DNA from: Proteobacteria bacterium CAG:495
Lineage (GTDB): Bacteria > Pseudomonadota > Alphaproteobacteria > RF32 > CAG-239
NCBI GenBank assembly: GCA_000432275.1
Contig: HF995316.1
Location: 29,718-93,717, forward strand
DNA: 64,000 nucleotides
Reading direction: 5' to 3'
Below, piece by piece: positions 1 to 8,011 of the stretch (positions are counted from its first letter, which is position 1; every line of letters starts with the position of its first letter). The notes beneath the pieces were generated by a model that had not been told where the DNA came from, searched no databases, and saw nothing but the letters and a program-made list of their open reading frames with translations. The position numbers and the translations under genes are program-made.

Positions 1-1
1 A

Positions 2-370
2 ACTTTGGGAATGGGCAAAAGTGTTCTTGCCCGGGCTTTTATCCGGGAGCTTACCGAAGCAAAGGAAGTCCCGAGCCCTACGTTTACTTTAGTTCAGAGC
101 TATGAGGCTCCTGACTTTGAAATTTATCATTTTGATTTATACCGCATTAAAAATCCTGATGAAATTTTTGAAATCGGCGTAGAAGAGGCAATGTATGACG
201 GCGTAAGTCTGATTGAGTGGCCCGATAAGATGAAACCTTATCTGCCCCGAAACCTGCTTAAAATAGAGTTAATGCCTGACGGGGCAGGGCGTCGGCTAGT
301 TTTCTCCTGTCGGGATAATGCAAAGTTTGTCCGTTTTGCTTCTCTGCAAGGATTGTTTGATGGCGAATAA
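2..370 (+). CDS. tsaE: tRNA threonylcarbamoyladenosine biosynthesis ATPase TsaE (5' truncated by window edge)
   Basis: TsaE is the small P-loop ATPase that works with TsaB and TsaD to make the t6A37 modification on ANN-decoding tRNAs. The visible part opens inside the Walker A loop (LGMGKS) and continues through the family blocks PSPTFTLVQSYE and YHFDLYRI and an acidic stretch ending LIEWPDK. The true start lies upstream of the window; the TTG at 5 is the middle of the P-loop, not a start codon. The stop overlaps the start of the next gene by 11 bases, so the two are probably co-translated. TsaB is encoded 56 kb away in this window. Confidence 0.93.
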   Translation, partial: TLGMGKSVLARAFIRELTEAKEVPSPTFTLVQSYEAPDFEIYHFDLYRIKNPDEIFEIGVEEAMYDGVSLIEWPDKMKPYLPRNLLKIELMPDGAGRRLVFSCRDNAKFVRFASLQGLFDGE

Positions 371-791
371 CGTTTATGCTTCCTGCGTTTCCGTCGATGG
401 TCAAGGCGTTCTGCTTATCGGTGGTTCCGGCACCGGAAAATCTGATTTGGCGCTGCGTCTGATTATGGATAAAAAGGCGGTGCTGGTTGCCGATGATCGT
501 GTGGAACTGGAGCTCAGAAATTCTCTGATTACGGCTTCTGCGCCGTTGCCGCTGAAAGGATTGCTTGAGGTGAGGGGAATAGGAATAATGACATTTCCCT
601 GTCTGTCTGAAGTCCCGTTATCTCTGGCTGTCCGCCTGAATTGCGCTGAAGAAAAAACAGAACGGTTGCCTGCTCCTGAGTTTTTTGAATTTGGTGGTGT
701 GCGTATCCCTCAAATCCGTCTCTGTGCTTTTGAAGCGTCGGCCGCAGCCAAAATAATTGCCTTTTTGCACAATCCTCTGGCAGATGTCTGA
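360..791 (+). CDS. hprK: HPr kinase/phosphorylase, short alphaproteobacterial form
   Basis: HprK/P phosphorylates and dephosphorylates the regulatory serine of HPr. At 143 residues it matches the short C-terminal-domain-only form found in Alphaproteobacteria. Walker A is GGSGTGKS at residues 21-28 and the HprK signature LEVRGIGI is at 69-76. I chose the ATG at 360, inside the end of tsaE, because homologues begin with a similar short segment before the P-loop; an in-frame ATG at 318 would add 14 residues read entirely within tsaE. Its likely substrate, HPr, has the target serine (S50) and is encoded at 41.6-41.9 kb rather than next door. Confidence 0.9.
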   Translation: MANNVYASCVSVDGQGVLLIGGSGTGKSDLALRLIMDKKAVLVADDRVELELRNSLITASAPLPLKGLLEVRGIGIMTFPCLSEVPLSLAVRLNCAEEKTERLPAPEFFEFGGVRIPQIRLCAFEASAAAKIIAFLHNPLADV

Positions 792-885
792 TTTAAACTG
801 TGAGGATTTTTGCCTTAGAGGTTGATTAATTCCGGGCTTGGTCCTAAAATATGCCCAAATATTAACTGATTAAGAGAGAAATATA

Positions 886-1677
886 ATGCTTTTAGCTAAA
901 ACCGAAAACTTTTTGCGCCGCCAGGGTAAACCTTTGGTTGCTTTTATCTCCCGTCTTGGGGAATTTTCTGTTTTTGTCGCCCAGACAGTTTACAACTGCC
1001 TGACGCCGCCCTTTTACGGCCGCAATTTTATGCGCCAGGTCATCGACATGGGCTTTTACTCTCTGCCGGTCGTCGGCTTGACGACGATTTTTGCCGGTAT
1101 GGTCATCGCTTTGCAAAGTTATTCGGGTTTTATGCGTTTTGGTGCGGAAGGCGCCGTGGCTTCGGTTGTGCTTATTTCCGTTACCCGCGAGCTGGCGCCC
1201 GTACTGTCGGCATTGATGGTTGCCGGCCGTATCGGTGCGGCAATGGCGGCCGAAATAGGCACGATGCGGGTTACCGAACAAATTGACGCCTTGACCACTT
1301 TGTCGACCAATCCTTTCAAATATCTGGTAACTCCGCGCATCTGGGCCGGATTGATTGTTATGCCGATACTGGTTTTAATCGGTGACGTCATCGGTATTTT
1401 TGGCGGATATGTGGTCGGTGTTTACAAGCTCGGCTTCAACCCGGCCAACTATGTTAATTCGACTTTGCAAAACTTACAGGCGATTGATATTACGACCGGT
1501 TTGGTCAAAGCTGCCGTTTTTGGCTTTATTATCTCCCTGATGGGCTGCTATAACGGTTACAAGTCAAAAGGCGGTGCCCAGGGTGTCGGTACCGCAACCA
1601 CAAATGCGGTTGTGTCTGCATCTATTCTGATTTTGATATTCAACTATGTCATTACCGAACTTTTCTTTTCAAAATAA
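886..1677 (+). CDS. mlaE: MlaE-family lipid ABC transporter permease
   Basis: This is the inner-membrane permease of an MCE-type phospholipid transporter that maintains outer-membrane lipid asymmetry. The 263-residue protein has the usual amphipathic N-terminus, then about five hydrophobic segments, with the family core GMVIALQSYSGFMRFGAEG followed by a run ending AELGT-like (AAEIGTMRVTEQIDAL). Length fits the family. It is followed 18 bases later by its ATPase. No MCE substrate-binding gene (mlaD) follows the pair, whereas in many Proteobacteria mlaD is adjacent. Confidence 0.93.
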   Translation: MLLAKTENFLRRQGKPLVAFISRLGEFSVFVAQTVYNCLTPPFYGRNFMRQVIDMGFYSLPVVGLTTIFAGMVIALQSYSGFMRFGAEGAVASVVLISVTRELAPVLSALMVAGRIGAAMAAEIGTMRVTEQIDALTTLSTNPFKYLVTPRIWAGLIVMPILVLIGDVIGIFGGYVVGVYKLGFNPANYVNSTLQNLQAIDITTGLVKAAVFGFIISLMGCYNGYKSKGGAQGVGTATTNAVVSASILILIFNYVITELFFSK

Positions 1678-1695
1678 AGCTGTGGAGAAACAAAA

Positions 1696-2460
1696 ATGAG
1701 TGAAACAAAAATTAAAATCCGTGATCTTCATAAGGCTTTTGGTAAAAAGGTTGTGCTTGACGGCGTTGACCTGGATATTGAAAAAGGGGAGTCCCTGGTT
1801 GTTATCGGCGGTTCCGGAACCGGAAAATCGGTTTTGATTAAATGTATTCAGGGGCTGCTTCGTCCGGACAGCGGTTCGATTTTGATAGACGAAGAAGAAG
1901 TCGTCGGTATAGACGAAGAGCAAAAAGAGGCTTTGCACTCCAAAATGGGAATGCTCTTCCAGGGCGGAGCTTTGTTTGACAGCCTGAGCGTTTGGGAAAA
2001 CGTTGCTTTTGATATGCTGGAAAATAAAAAAATGGATAAACGCCTGGCAAAAAACGAGGCAATTCGTGTTTTGCGCTCCGTAGGTCTGGCTCCTGACGTA
2101 GCCGATTTGTCGCCTTCCGAACTTTCCGGCGGTATGCAAAAACGCGTCGGCCTGGCCAGAGCAATTGCTTCTCGCCCGGAAATCATTTTCTTTGATGAAC
2201 CCACGACTGGTCTTGACCCCATTATGGCTGACGTTATCAATGATTTGATTATTGAGTCCGTCAAAGGATTGGGGGCAACCGCTCTGACGATTACGCATGA
2301 TATGGCTTCTGCCCGCAAAATTGCCGATAAAATTGCCATGCTTTACAAAGGCAAGATTATTTGGCAGGGAACCGTCAAAGATATGGATAAAACCGACAAT
2401 CCCTACGTTCAACAGTTTATTCACGGCTGTTCGCAGGGACCGATTAAAGTGGAGGTTTAG
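1696..2460 (+). CDS. mlaF: MlaF-family lipid ABC transporter ATP-binding protein
   Basis: This is the ATPase partner of the preceding MlaE permease. The 254 residues hold a complete nucleotide-binding domain: Walker A GGSGTGKS (38-45), a Q-loop in MGMLFQGGALFDSLSVWEN, the signature LSGGMQKRVGLARA (from 143), Walker B ending in D167-E168, and a switch histidine in TITHD. The LFQGGALFDSLSVWENV segment is characteristic of MlaF. A ribosome-binding site lies between mlaE and this gene, and its last codons carry the ribosome-binding site of radA. Confidence 0.94.
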   Translation: MSETKIKIRDLHKAFGKKVVLDGVDLDIEKGESLVVIGGSGTGKSVLIKCIQGLLRPDSGSILIDEEEVVGIDEEQKEALHSKMGMLFQGGALFDSLSVWENVAFDMLENKKMDKRLAKNEAIRVLRSVGLAPDVADLSPSELSGGMQKRVGLARAIASRPEIIFFDEPTTGLDPIMADVINDLIIESVKGLGATALTITHDMASARKIADKIAMLYKGKIIWQGTVKDMDKTDNPYVQQFIHGCSQGPIKVEV

Positions 2461-2462
2461 CC

Positions 2463-3836
2463 TTGGCTAAAAAGGATTCAAAACAATTTGTTTGCCAGAA
2501 CTGCGGTTCGGTTTACCCCAAATGGCAGGGAAAATGCGACGCCTGCGGCGAATGGAACACCATTGTTGAAGAGCAAATTGGCGGGGAGGGGTTTTCAAAC
2601 CTTAATCCCAAACGTTCCAAAGGCAGAATAATTGAGTTTGTCCCTTTAAGCGGTTCTCAGGAACACCTCAGCCGGCTTTCTACCGGAATCAAGGAACTTG
2701 ACCGTGTTTGCGGCGGCGGCTTGGTCGCCGGTTCGGTTATTTTGGTCGGCGGAGATCCCGGCATCGGCAAATCGACGTTATTGTTGCAGGCTTGTGCCAA
2801 AATAGCGTCATTACCGGCTTTGCCGGAGGTTTACTATATATCCGGGGAAGAAGCTATTGACCAGGTGCGCATTCGGGCTAAACGTTTGGGGCTGGATCAA
2901 ACCCCGGTTAAACTCGCCAGTTCCACCGATATTAAAGATATTGTCGCGACGCTTGAAAAAGCCGATGCGGCGGTGGTCATAATCGATTCCATTCAAACGA
3001 TGTACTTGGACGAAGTTGAGTCTACGCCCGGCAGTGTCGCCCAGGTTCGTGCCTGTTCTTATGAATTGATAAAATTGGCCAAACGCAAAGGGTTTACGCT
3101 TTTCTTGGTAGGACATGTCACCAAACAGGGAGCCATTGCAGGTCCCCGGGTACTGGAACATATGGTTGATACCGTACTCTATTTTGAAGGCGAACGCGGC
3201 CACCATTTTCGTATTCTCCGCGCTGTTAAAAACCGTTATGGCGCAACCGATGAAATAGGCGTCTTTGAAATGCAGGATCAGGGCTTGGTTGAAGTTGACA
3301 ACCCTTCGGCGTTGTTTCTTGCCGAACGGCAGGGAAATATCTCTGGCTCCTGCGTCTTTGCCGGCATTGAGGGGTCTCGTCCGGTATTGGTGGAAATTCA
3401 GGCTTTGGTCAGCCCGACCAGCTATGCCAGCCCCCGGCGGGCGGTTGTCGGTTGGGACAGTAATCGGATGTCTATGGTTCTGGCCGTCTTGGAAGCCCGC
3501 TGCGGAATGAATCTGAGCTCTCAGGACGTTTATTTGAATATTGCCGGAGGGTTGCGCATTTCCGAGCCGGCTGCTGATTTGGCGGTGGCTATGGCCGTTA
3601 TCTCTTCGCTGACAAACAAGCCGCTTCCGGCTGATATGGTTATTTTCGGCGAAATCGGCCTTTCCGGAGAAATCCGTGCCGTCAGCCAGCCCAGTCTGCG
3701 CCTTAAAGAAGCCGGCAAACTCGGTTTTGCCAGCGCTATTACGCCGCCCACCCACAGCAAGGAAAAGAAGGTAAACGTCGAGATGAACCGTTTTGAAATA
3801 GGCAATGTTCATCGTTTAATCAACTGGTTTAACTAA
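2463..3836 (+). CDS. radA: DNA repair protein RadA
   Basis: RadA is a RecA-like branch-migration helicase that processes recombination intermediates. All three parts are present in 457 residues: an N-terminal C4 zinc finger (C11, C14, C25, C28), a RecA-type ATPase with Walker A GDPGIGKS (97-104) and the RadA motif KNRYG (about 256-260), and a C-terminal Lon-like domain (about 290-457). The start is a TTG; it is supported by GGAGG at 2451-2455, seven bases upstream, and by the zinc finger beginning right after it. It follows mlaF by two bases, so it probably sits in the same transcript. Confidence 0.95.
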   Translation: MAKKDSKQFVCQNCGSVYPKWQGKCDACGEWNTIVEEQIGGEGFSNLNPKRSKGRIIEFVPLSGSQEHLSRLSTGIKELDRVCGGGLVAGSVILVGGDPGIGKSTLLLQACAKIASLPALPEVYYISGEEAIDQVRIRAKRLGLDQTPVKLASSTDIKDIVATLEKADAAVVIIDSIQTMYLDEVESTPGSVAQVRACSYELIKLAKRKGFTLFLVGHVTKQGAIAGPRVLEHMVDTVLYFEGERGHHFRILRAVKNRYGATDEIGVFEMQDQGLVEVDNPSALFLAERQGNISGSCVFAGIEGSRPVLVEIQALVSPTSYASPRRAVVGWDSNRMSMVLAVLEARCGMNLSSQDVYLNIAGGLRISEPAADLAVAMAVISSLTNKPLPADMVIFGEIGLSGEIRAVSQPSLRLKEAGKLGFASAITPPTHSKEKKVNVEMNRFEIGNVHRLINWFN

Positions 3837-3850
3837 AAGGCATTTAACCA

Positions 3851-4612
3851 ATGTATCAGCTCAATAATCTTGATATTATCATTTTGTTTGTTATCGGCAT
3901 TTCTGCTTTGATAGCTCTTAGCCGCGGTTTGGTTAAAGAGGTTCTTTCCATCATCGGATGGGTTTTGGGAACGATAGCGGTAATTTATATTTTGCCCGTG
4001 CTCACGCCCTTTGCCAAAAGTTACATCGAAACCGGATGGCTTGCCGGGGTAGTAACCGCTTTGTTTATTTTGATACTGTTCCTGATTGTCTGGATTCTGT
4101 TTACCGGAAAAATCGTCGGTTCCATCCGTCGCAGCAAGCTTAGCGGTTTAGACCGTATGCTTGGGTTGTTTTTCGGCATCGCCAGGGCCTGTTTGCTGGT
4201 TATTTTGTTTTATATCCTTATCAGCTGGATGATTCCGGTCGATAAGCAGTCCGATACCTTGCGCGAGTCCAAATATTTTCAAATTGCCGGCAGTTTTGCC
4301 AAACCGATTGAGGAGCTGATTCCCGAAAGCACTTTGGAAATTATCCGCGAAAAAACCAAACAGGTCAGCGAGCAAGCCGAAAAGGCCGATAGAGAGGAAA
4401 AAGCCGAAACAGAGGCCAAACAACACCTTGAAGAACAGGACGAAACCGATGAGTTGTTTGAAAAACTCGCTCAGCCGCAGATAAAGAAAAAGTCTGCACC
4501 GGCCCAAAAGGAAAAGCTGAAAAAACCGGTCAAAATTGAGGAGAATTTTGACGGTTATAAAGAGTCCGAGCGTGATAACCTCGACCGCCTGATTGAAAAT
4601 ACGATGGAATAA
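3851..4612 (+). CDS. cvpA: CvpA family membrane protein with charged C-terminal extension
   Basis: CvpA proteins are small inner-membrane proteins tied to colicin V export and envelope homeostasis; the molecular role is unsettled. The first 130 residues carry four hydrophobic helices, starting with the family-typical LDIIILFVIGISALIALSRG and followed by KEVLSIIGW. Residues 150-253 form a Lys/Glu-rich, probably coiled-coil cytoplasmic tail, longer than in the shortest family members. It follows radA by 14 bases; a radA-cvpA pair is common in Alphaproteobacteria, though there purF often comes next and here it does not. Confidence 0.87.
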   Translation: MYQLNNLDIIILFVIGISALIALSRGLVKEVLSIIGWVLGTIAVIYILPVLTPFAKSYIETGWLAGVVTALFILILFLIVWILFTGKIVGSIRRSKLSGLDRMLGLFFGIARACLLVILFYILISWMIPVDKQSDTLRESKYFQIAGSFAKPIEELIPESTLEIIREKTKQVSEQAEKADREEKAETEAKQHLEEQDETDELFEKLAQPQIKKKSAPAQKEKLKKPVKIEENFDGYKESERDNLDRLIENTME

Positions 4613-4614
4613 AA

Positions 4615-4641
4615 ACAAAAGCCGGCATTTTGCCGGTTTTT
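4615..4641. terminator. Intrinsic terminator shared by cvpA and the convergent PEBP gene
   Basis: The perfect stem CCGGCA/TGCCGG with a three-base loop is flanked by an A-run on the left and a T-run on the right. It lies between convergent stop codons, so it can end transcription from both sides. Confidence 0.85.
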
Positions 4642-4642
4642 G

Positions 4643-5107
4643 TTAGTTGCTGTACATTCCGCTGACCAGAGCTTCGCTTATGACATGACCCCGCATGGCT
4701 TCCTTGAGCTTTTTCTCGCTGAACCCTTCTTTCAGCGGTAAGTCTGCATTCATGGCATAAACATGCAAATCATAGCGGTGAGGGGCTTCCGGCGGCGTCA
4801 TTCCTCCGTATCCCGGATAATTCCAGCTGTTTTTGCCTTGAATAAAATTTCCGCCTTTGCGGCTGGCATCTTCCGGAATTTTCAATTCTTTCAAGTTGGC
4901 AATGGACCAATGCGTCCATGGTTGTCCCATAATCGGAATGGCATTGTCGTCTTTTAAAATAACCACGAAAGATTCTGCCGTTATCGGTACTTCGCTGATT
5001 TCAAAGGGAATGGACAATGCCGGCAGCTTATTTGCAAAGTCAGTACCCTTGGCGCCGTATTTGTCTTCAAAATTTCCGTCTTTTATGGCCGCACTGCTTA
5101 TTTTCAT
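4643..5107 (-). CDS. YbhB/YbcL family PEBP (Raf kinase inhibitor-like) protein
   Basis: This belongs to the phosphatidylethanolamine-binding fold, whose bacterial members are cytoplasmic or periplasmic and have no settled function. Recognisable blocks are the LSIPFEISEVP region, the ligand-pocket motif HWSIANL, and GYGGMTPPEAPHRYDLHVYA. Length (154 residues) is normal. I chose the ATG at 5107 because AAAGGA lies a good distance upstream; an ATG at 5125 would add six residues without a ribosome-binding site. No secretion signal is seen. Confidence 0.9.
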   Translation of the reverse strand: MKISSAAIKDGNFEDKYGAKGTDFANKLPALSIPFEISEVPITAESFVVILKDDNAIPIMGQPWTHWSIANLKELKIPEDASRKGGNFIQGKNSWNYPGYGGMTPPEAPHRYDLHVYAMNADLPLKEGFSEKKLKEAMRGHVISEALVSGMYSN

Positions 5108-5184
5108 GACACATCCTTTCATCACGGGGAGGATTCCGATATAATCGAACCCGTTTCAAAAACAATATGTCAGTAATGTCAGGT

Positions 5185-5778
5185 TTATAGTTGCTTACGG
5201 GAATTTAGCGCCAGCTGAATGGTGCCTTCGTCCATGTAGTCAAGCTCGGCACCCATCGGAATACCTTGAGCCAGCGTCGTAACTTTAACGTCAAACTCTT
5301 TCAGCCGCGATACCAGATAATGAGAGGTAATTTGTCCGTCAACCGTTGCCGGCAAAGCCAAAATGACTTCTTTTATGCTTTCCTGGCCGATTCTTGACAA
5401 CAGGCTGTCAATATTCAGGTCTTCCGGAACAACCCCGTCCAAAGCCGATAAAATGCCGCCCAGCACGTGATATTTTCCCTTAAAGAACGAAACCCTTTCC
5501 ATCGCCCATAAGTCGGCGACGTCCTGAACCACGCATAAGGTGCCGGTTTCTCTTATGCCCGATGCACAAATGGAACAGGGGCTGGTCGTGTCATAGTTGC
5601 CGCAGGTTTCACAAATCTTGATATTGTCCGCAACTTCCGTCATTGCTTCTATCAAAGGCAAAAACAGGGCTTCTTTTTTCTTAATCAGCTGCAAAACAAT
5701 CCGCCGCGCCGAACGTGTGCCCAGAGACGGCAGTTTCGATACCAGCTTAACCAGTTTTTCAATTTCGGTTCCGGCCAT
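5185..5778 (-). CDS. recR: Recombination mediator RecR
   Basis: RecR works with RecO and RecF to load RecA on gapped DNA. The 197-residue protein has the N-terminal helix-hairpin-helix (KLPSLGTRSARR, 16-26), the C4 zinc finger (C56, C59, C68, C71) and a Toprim domain (about 79-175). It is the last gene of the ffs-dnaX-ybaB-recR run, 12 bases downstream of ybaB, an order conserved across many bacteria. RecF is encoded at 45.4-46.7 kb. Confidence 0.96.
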   Translation of the reverse strand: MAGTEIEKLVKLVSKLPSLGTRSARRIVLQLIKKKEALFLPLIEAMTEVADNIKICETCGNYDTTSPCSICASGIRETGTLCVVQDVADLWAMERVSFFKGKYHVLGGILSALDGVVPEDLNIDSLLSRIGQESIKEVILALPATVDGQITSHYLVSRLKEFDVKVTTLAQGIPMGAELDYMDEGTIQLALNSRKQL

Positions 5779-5790
5779 GGTTTTCTGCTT

Positions 5791-6111
5791 TTAAAAGGGA
5801 AGTTTTAAACCGCCGAGATTCAATCCGCCGGTCATGTCCGATACGCTGTTTTGCATTTTGGCGTCAACTTTTGCCTTGGCATCGTTATAAGCTGCCGTAA
5901 TTAAGTCTTCCAAAATGTCGGTTTCGTCGGCAACGACCAAAGATGTGTCAATCGTAACCTTTTTCATTTCAAACTTTCCGTTCAAAACGACTTTGACCAT
6001 TCCGCCGCCGCTGACGCCTTCGGTTTCTTCCTGCGCCAGTTTTTCCTGCATTTCTTCCATTTTCTTCTGCATTGCCTGGGCTTGTTTCATAATTCCTTGA
6101 ATGTTCATCAT
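5791..6111 (-). CDS. ybaB: YbaB/EbfC family nucleoid-associated protein
   Basis: This is a small DNA-binding dimer of the nucleoid, 106 residues, the usual size. It has the N-terminal amphipathic helix rich in Met/Gln/Lys (MKQAQAMQKKMEEMQEKL), then the core VKVVLNGKFEMKKVTID and the C-terminal helix around DLITAAYNDA. Two adjacent ATG codons could start it (6111 or 6108); GAGGA at 6121-6125 fits either. It begins two bases after the dnaX stop and precedes recR. Confidence 0.95.
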   Translation of the reverse strand: MMNIQGIMKQAQAMQKKMEEMQEKLAQEETEGVSGGGMVKVVLNGKFEMKKVTIDTSLVVADETDILEDLITAAYNDAKAKVDAKMQNSVSDMTGGLNLGGLKLPF

Positions 6112-6113
6112 GA

Positions 6114-7835
6114 TTATAAATCCTCGTCAAAATAAGTTTCAGCGTCTTCAAAACCCGTTGTTTCGTCTTCAAGGCTTTCCTCGGTAAGCTTACGGGTCAG
6201 TGTTTCTATTTTTGAGCCTTTAAATTCGGCCAAAATCGCCTTTACCAAAGGCAGGTCGGCAACATTTCTCTTATTAGCCTCGTCGGCAGCCTGTTCATGT
6301 TGCGCTATTGTTTCGCCCATTTTGCCCCGGCTGGTCTCTATTTTCCATTTTTCCCCGGTAGCTTCTGTCAAAACTTTTTGCAGGTTAAGCAGAAAATCGT
6401 TGTTAACCTTGTCCGCCAGAGTCATTTTTATCTCACCGGGCTTAAACTCGGATATCGATACGTCGTTTTTAAGGGCGTAAATCAACAGCATCCGCTTGGT
6501 TTGTTCCAAATAGGATATCAGGTCTTCCACGGTATTGAGCGTCGTTTTGTTTTCTGCCGCCGAAATGCTGCCGGCAGCCGCAGTTTCGGCACTGCTTGTG
6601 CTTAAGACAGACGGTGCTGCCTTAATTGTCTCGGACGGAACTAATTTAGATTTTTTTTTTACGTCGTTTAAGAGTTCAAACGGCGTTGGCAAACTGGCGG
6701 AATAGGCAATCCTGATAAGTATCATTTCCAGAGCGTCAATTTGTACCGGCGCAATGGCAAGTTCGTTAATGCCTTTTATCATCATCTGCCAGATTTTTGA
6801 TAAAACGGCAATGGATACATTCGGAGAAACCCTTTTGCAAAATTCCTTTTCGCTTTCCGAAAGGTTGTCATCGTTCATGCACGCCGGCACGATTTTAACC
6901 TTGGCCGTCATATGGGTGATGTTGATTAAATCCTGCAGCATGGTCGTCGGATTGGCACCGTTTTTATACTGCTCGGCCATATTGGTAATAACCTGGTCTG
7001 TTTTACCGTTGACCAGGCTTTCGAACAAAGCGAAAGTCTGATTGCGGTCTGCCAGCCCGATCATATTTTTAACAATGTCGGTCTTAACGGCGCCGGACCC
7101 CAGAGATATGGCCTGGTCTAACAGTGACAAACCGTCGCGGCAGGATCCGTCCGCCGCTTTGGCAATGATATGCAGGGCTTCTTCCTCGGCTTCCAGCTTT
7201 TCATTGGCAATAATGTTTTTGAAATGGCCGACCAGCGTATCGATAGTCAGGCGTTGCAGGTCAAACCGCTGACAGCGGGATAATACCGTAATCGGAACCT
7301 TGCGGATTTCCGTTGTCGCAAAAATAAAGATAACATGTGACGGCGGCTCTTCCAGCGTTTTTAACAAGGCGTTAAAAGCGTTTTTAGACAGCATATGAAC
7401 TTCATCGATGATATAAACCTTGTAACGGGCATTGGTCGGCTTATAACGTACGCCGTCCAAAATTTCGCGGATGTCATCCACGCCGGTACGAGAAGCTGCG
7501 TCCAGTTCCAAAACGTCTATATGGCGGGAAGCTGCAATCGCCTTGCAATTTTCACAAACGCCGCAAGGGTTGACCGTCGGACCGCCATTGCCGTCTGCAC
7601 CGGTGCAGTTTAAGGCTTTGGCAATAAGCCGGGCCGTCGTCGTTTTGCCGACGCCGCGGATTCCCGTTAAAATATAGGCATGATGCAGTCTGTTGTTTTT
7701 TATTGCATTGGTCAGGGTTCTGACTAACGCATCCTGACCCAGCAGCTCGTCAAAATTCTGCGGGCGGTACTTTCGTGCCAAAACCACGTACTGCTTGTCA
7801 TTTTCATTAGAGATGTCGTTAGTTGCTTCTGTCAT
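6114..7835 (-). CDS. dnaX: DNA polymerase III clamp-loader subunit tau (and probably gamma)
   Basis: DnaX is the ATPase of the clamp loader that places the DnaN sliding clamp. In 573 residues one sees Walker A GIRGVGKT (58-65), the zinc site (C77, C91, C94, C97), Walker B IIDEVHML (D144-E145), and the SRC motif (187-189). Domain III ends near residue 370; the rest is the tau-specific tail. Ten consecutive A residues in the mRNA at codons 392-395 (6651-6660) form a slippery site, and both alternative frames stop within six codons, so a 396-residue gamma-like form is likely. The gene is transcribed just after the SRP RNA. Confidence 0.97.
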   Translation of the reverse strand: MTEATNDISNENDKQYVVLARKYRPQNFDELLGQDALVRTLTNAIKNNRLHHAYILTGIRGVGKTTTARLIAKALNCTGADGNGGPTVNPCGVCENCKAIAASRHIDVLELDAASRTGVDDIREILDGVRYKPTNARYKVYIIDEVHMLSKNAFNALLKTLEEPPSHVIFIFATTEIRKVPITVLSRCQRFDLQRLTIDTLVGHFKNIIANEKLEAEEEALHIIAKAADGSCRDGLSLLDQAISLGSGAVKTDIVKNMIGLADRNQTFALFESLVNGKTDQVITNMAEQYKNGANPTTMLQDLINITHMTAKVKIVPACMNDDNLSESEKEFCKRVSPNVSIAVLSKIWQMMIKGINELAIAPVQIDALEMILIRIAYSASLPTPFELLNDVKKKSKLVPSETIKAAPSVLSTSSAETAAAGSISAAENKTTLNTVEDLISYLEQTKRMLLIYALKNDVSISEFKPGEIKMTLADKVNNDFLLNLQKVLTEATGEKWKIETSRGKMGETIAQHEQAADEANKRNVADLPLVKAILAEFKGSKIETLTRKLTEESLEDETTGFEDAETYFDEDL

Positions 7836-7863
7836 AAAATTATGTAGAACCTGTCAAAAAAAT

Positions 7864-7956
7864 GGTGGAGAGCATCGACCTTAACCGGATTCGTTACGGC
7901 TGCTTCCTTCCGGACCTGACCGGGTTGGCGAACGGTCAACCCGTTGCCCTCCTTTG
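7864..7956 (-). ncRNA. ffs: Small signal recognition particle RNA (4.5S type)
   Basis: The minus strand carries the near-invariant SRP RNA apical core GTCCGGAAGGAAGCAGCC (with GGTCA just before it), which binds Ffh. The ends pair as a long hairpin: GGAGGGCA at 7952-7945 with TGCTCTCC at 7874-7867, followed by ACCA and a T-run that would terminate transcription. Size (about 90 nt) fits the short bacterial form without an Alu domain. It lies directly upstream of dnaX, as in many bacteria. The 5' end is inferred from the promoter. Confidence 0.95.
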
Positions 7957-7962
7957 CTATAA

Positions 7963-7991
7963 ATATCAAATATCCGTTAATATTCAAGCAA
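7963..7991 (-). promoter_or_regulatory. Promoter of ffs (and probably dnaX-ybaB-recR)
   Basis: On the minus strand TTGCTT (7991-7986) and TGATAT (7968-7963) are 17 bases apart, placing the start point about seven bases later, at the predicted 5' end of the SRP RNA. Confidence 0.65.
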
Positions 7992-8011
7992 AATTTAGTT
8001 TTATTCTGCGC

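Noticed and set aside
2811..3812. A 333-codon minus-strand frame opposite radA
   Set aside because: It is a shadow of RadA; long antisense frames also occur opposite mlaF, gyrB and LonB here and none has family features.
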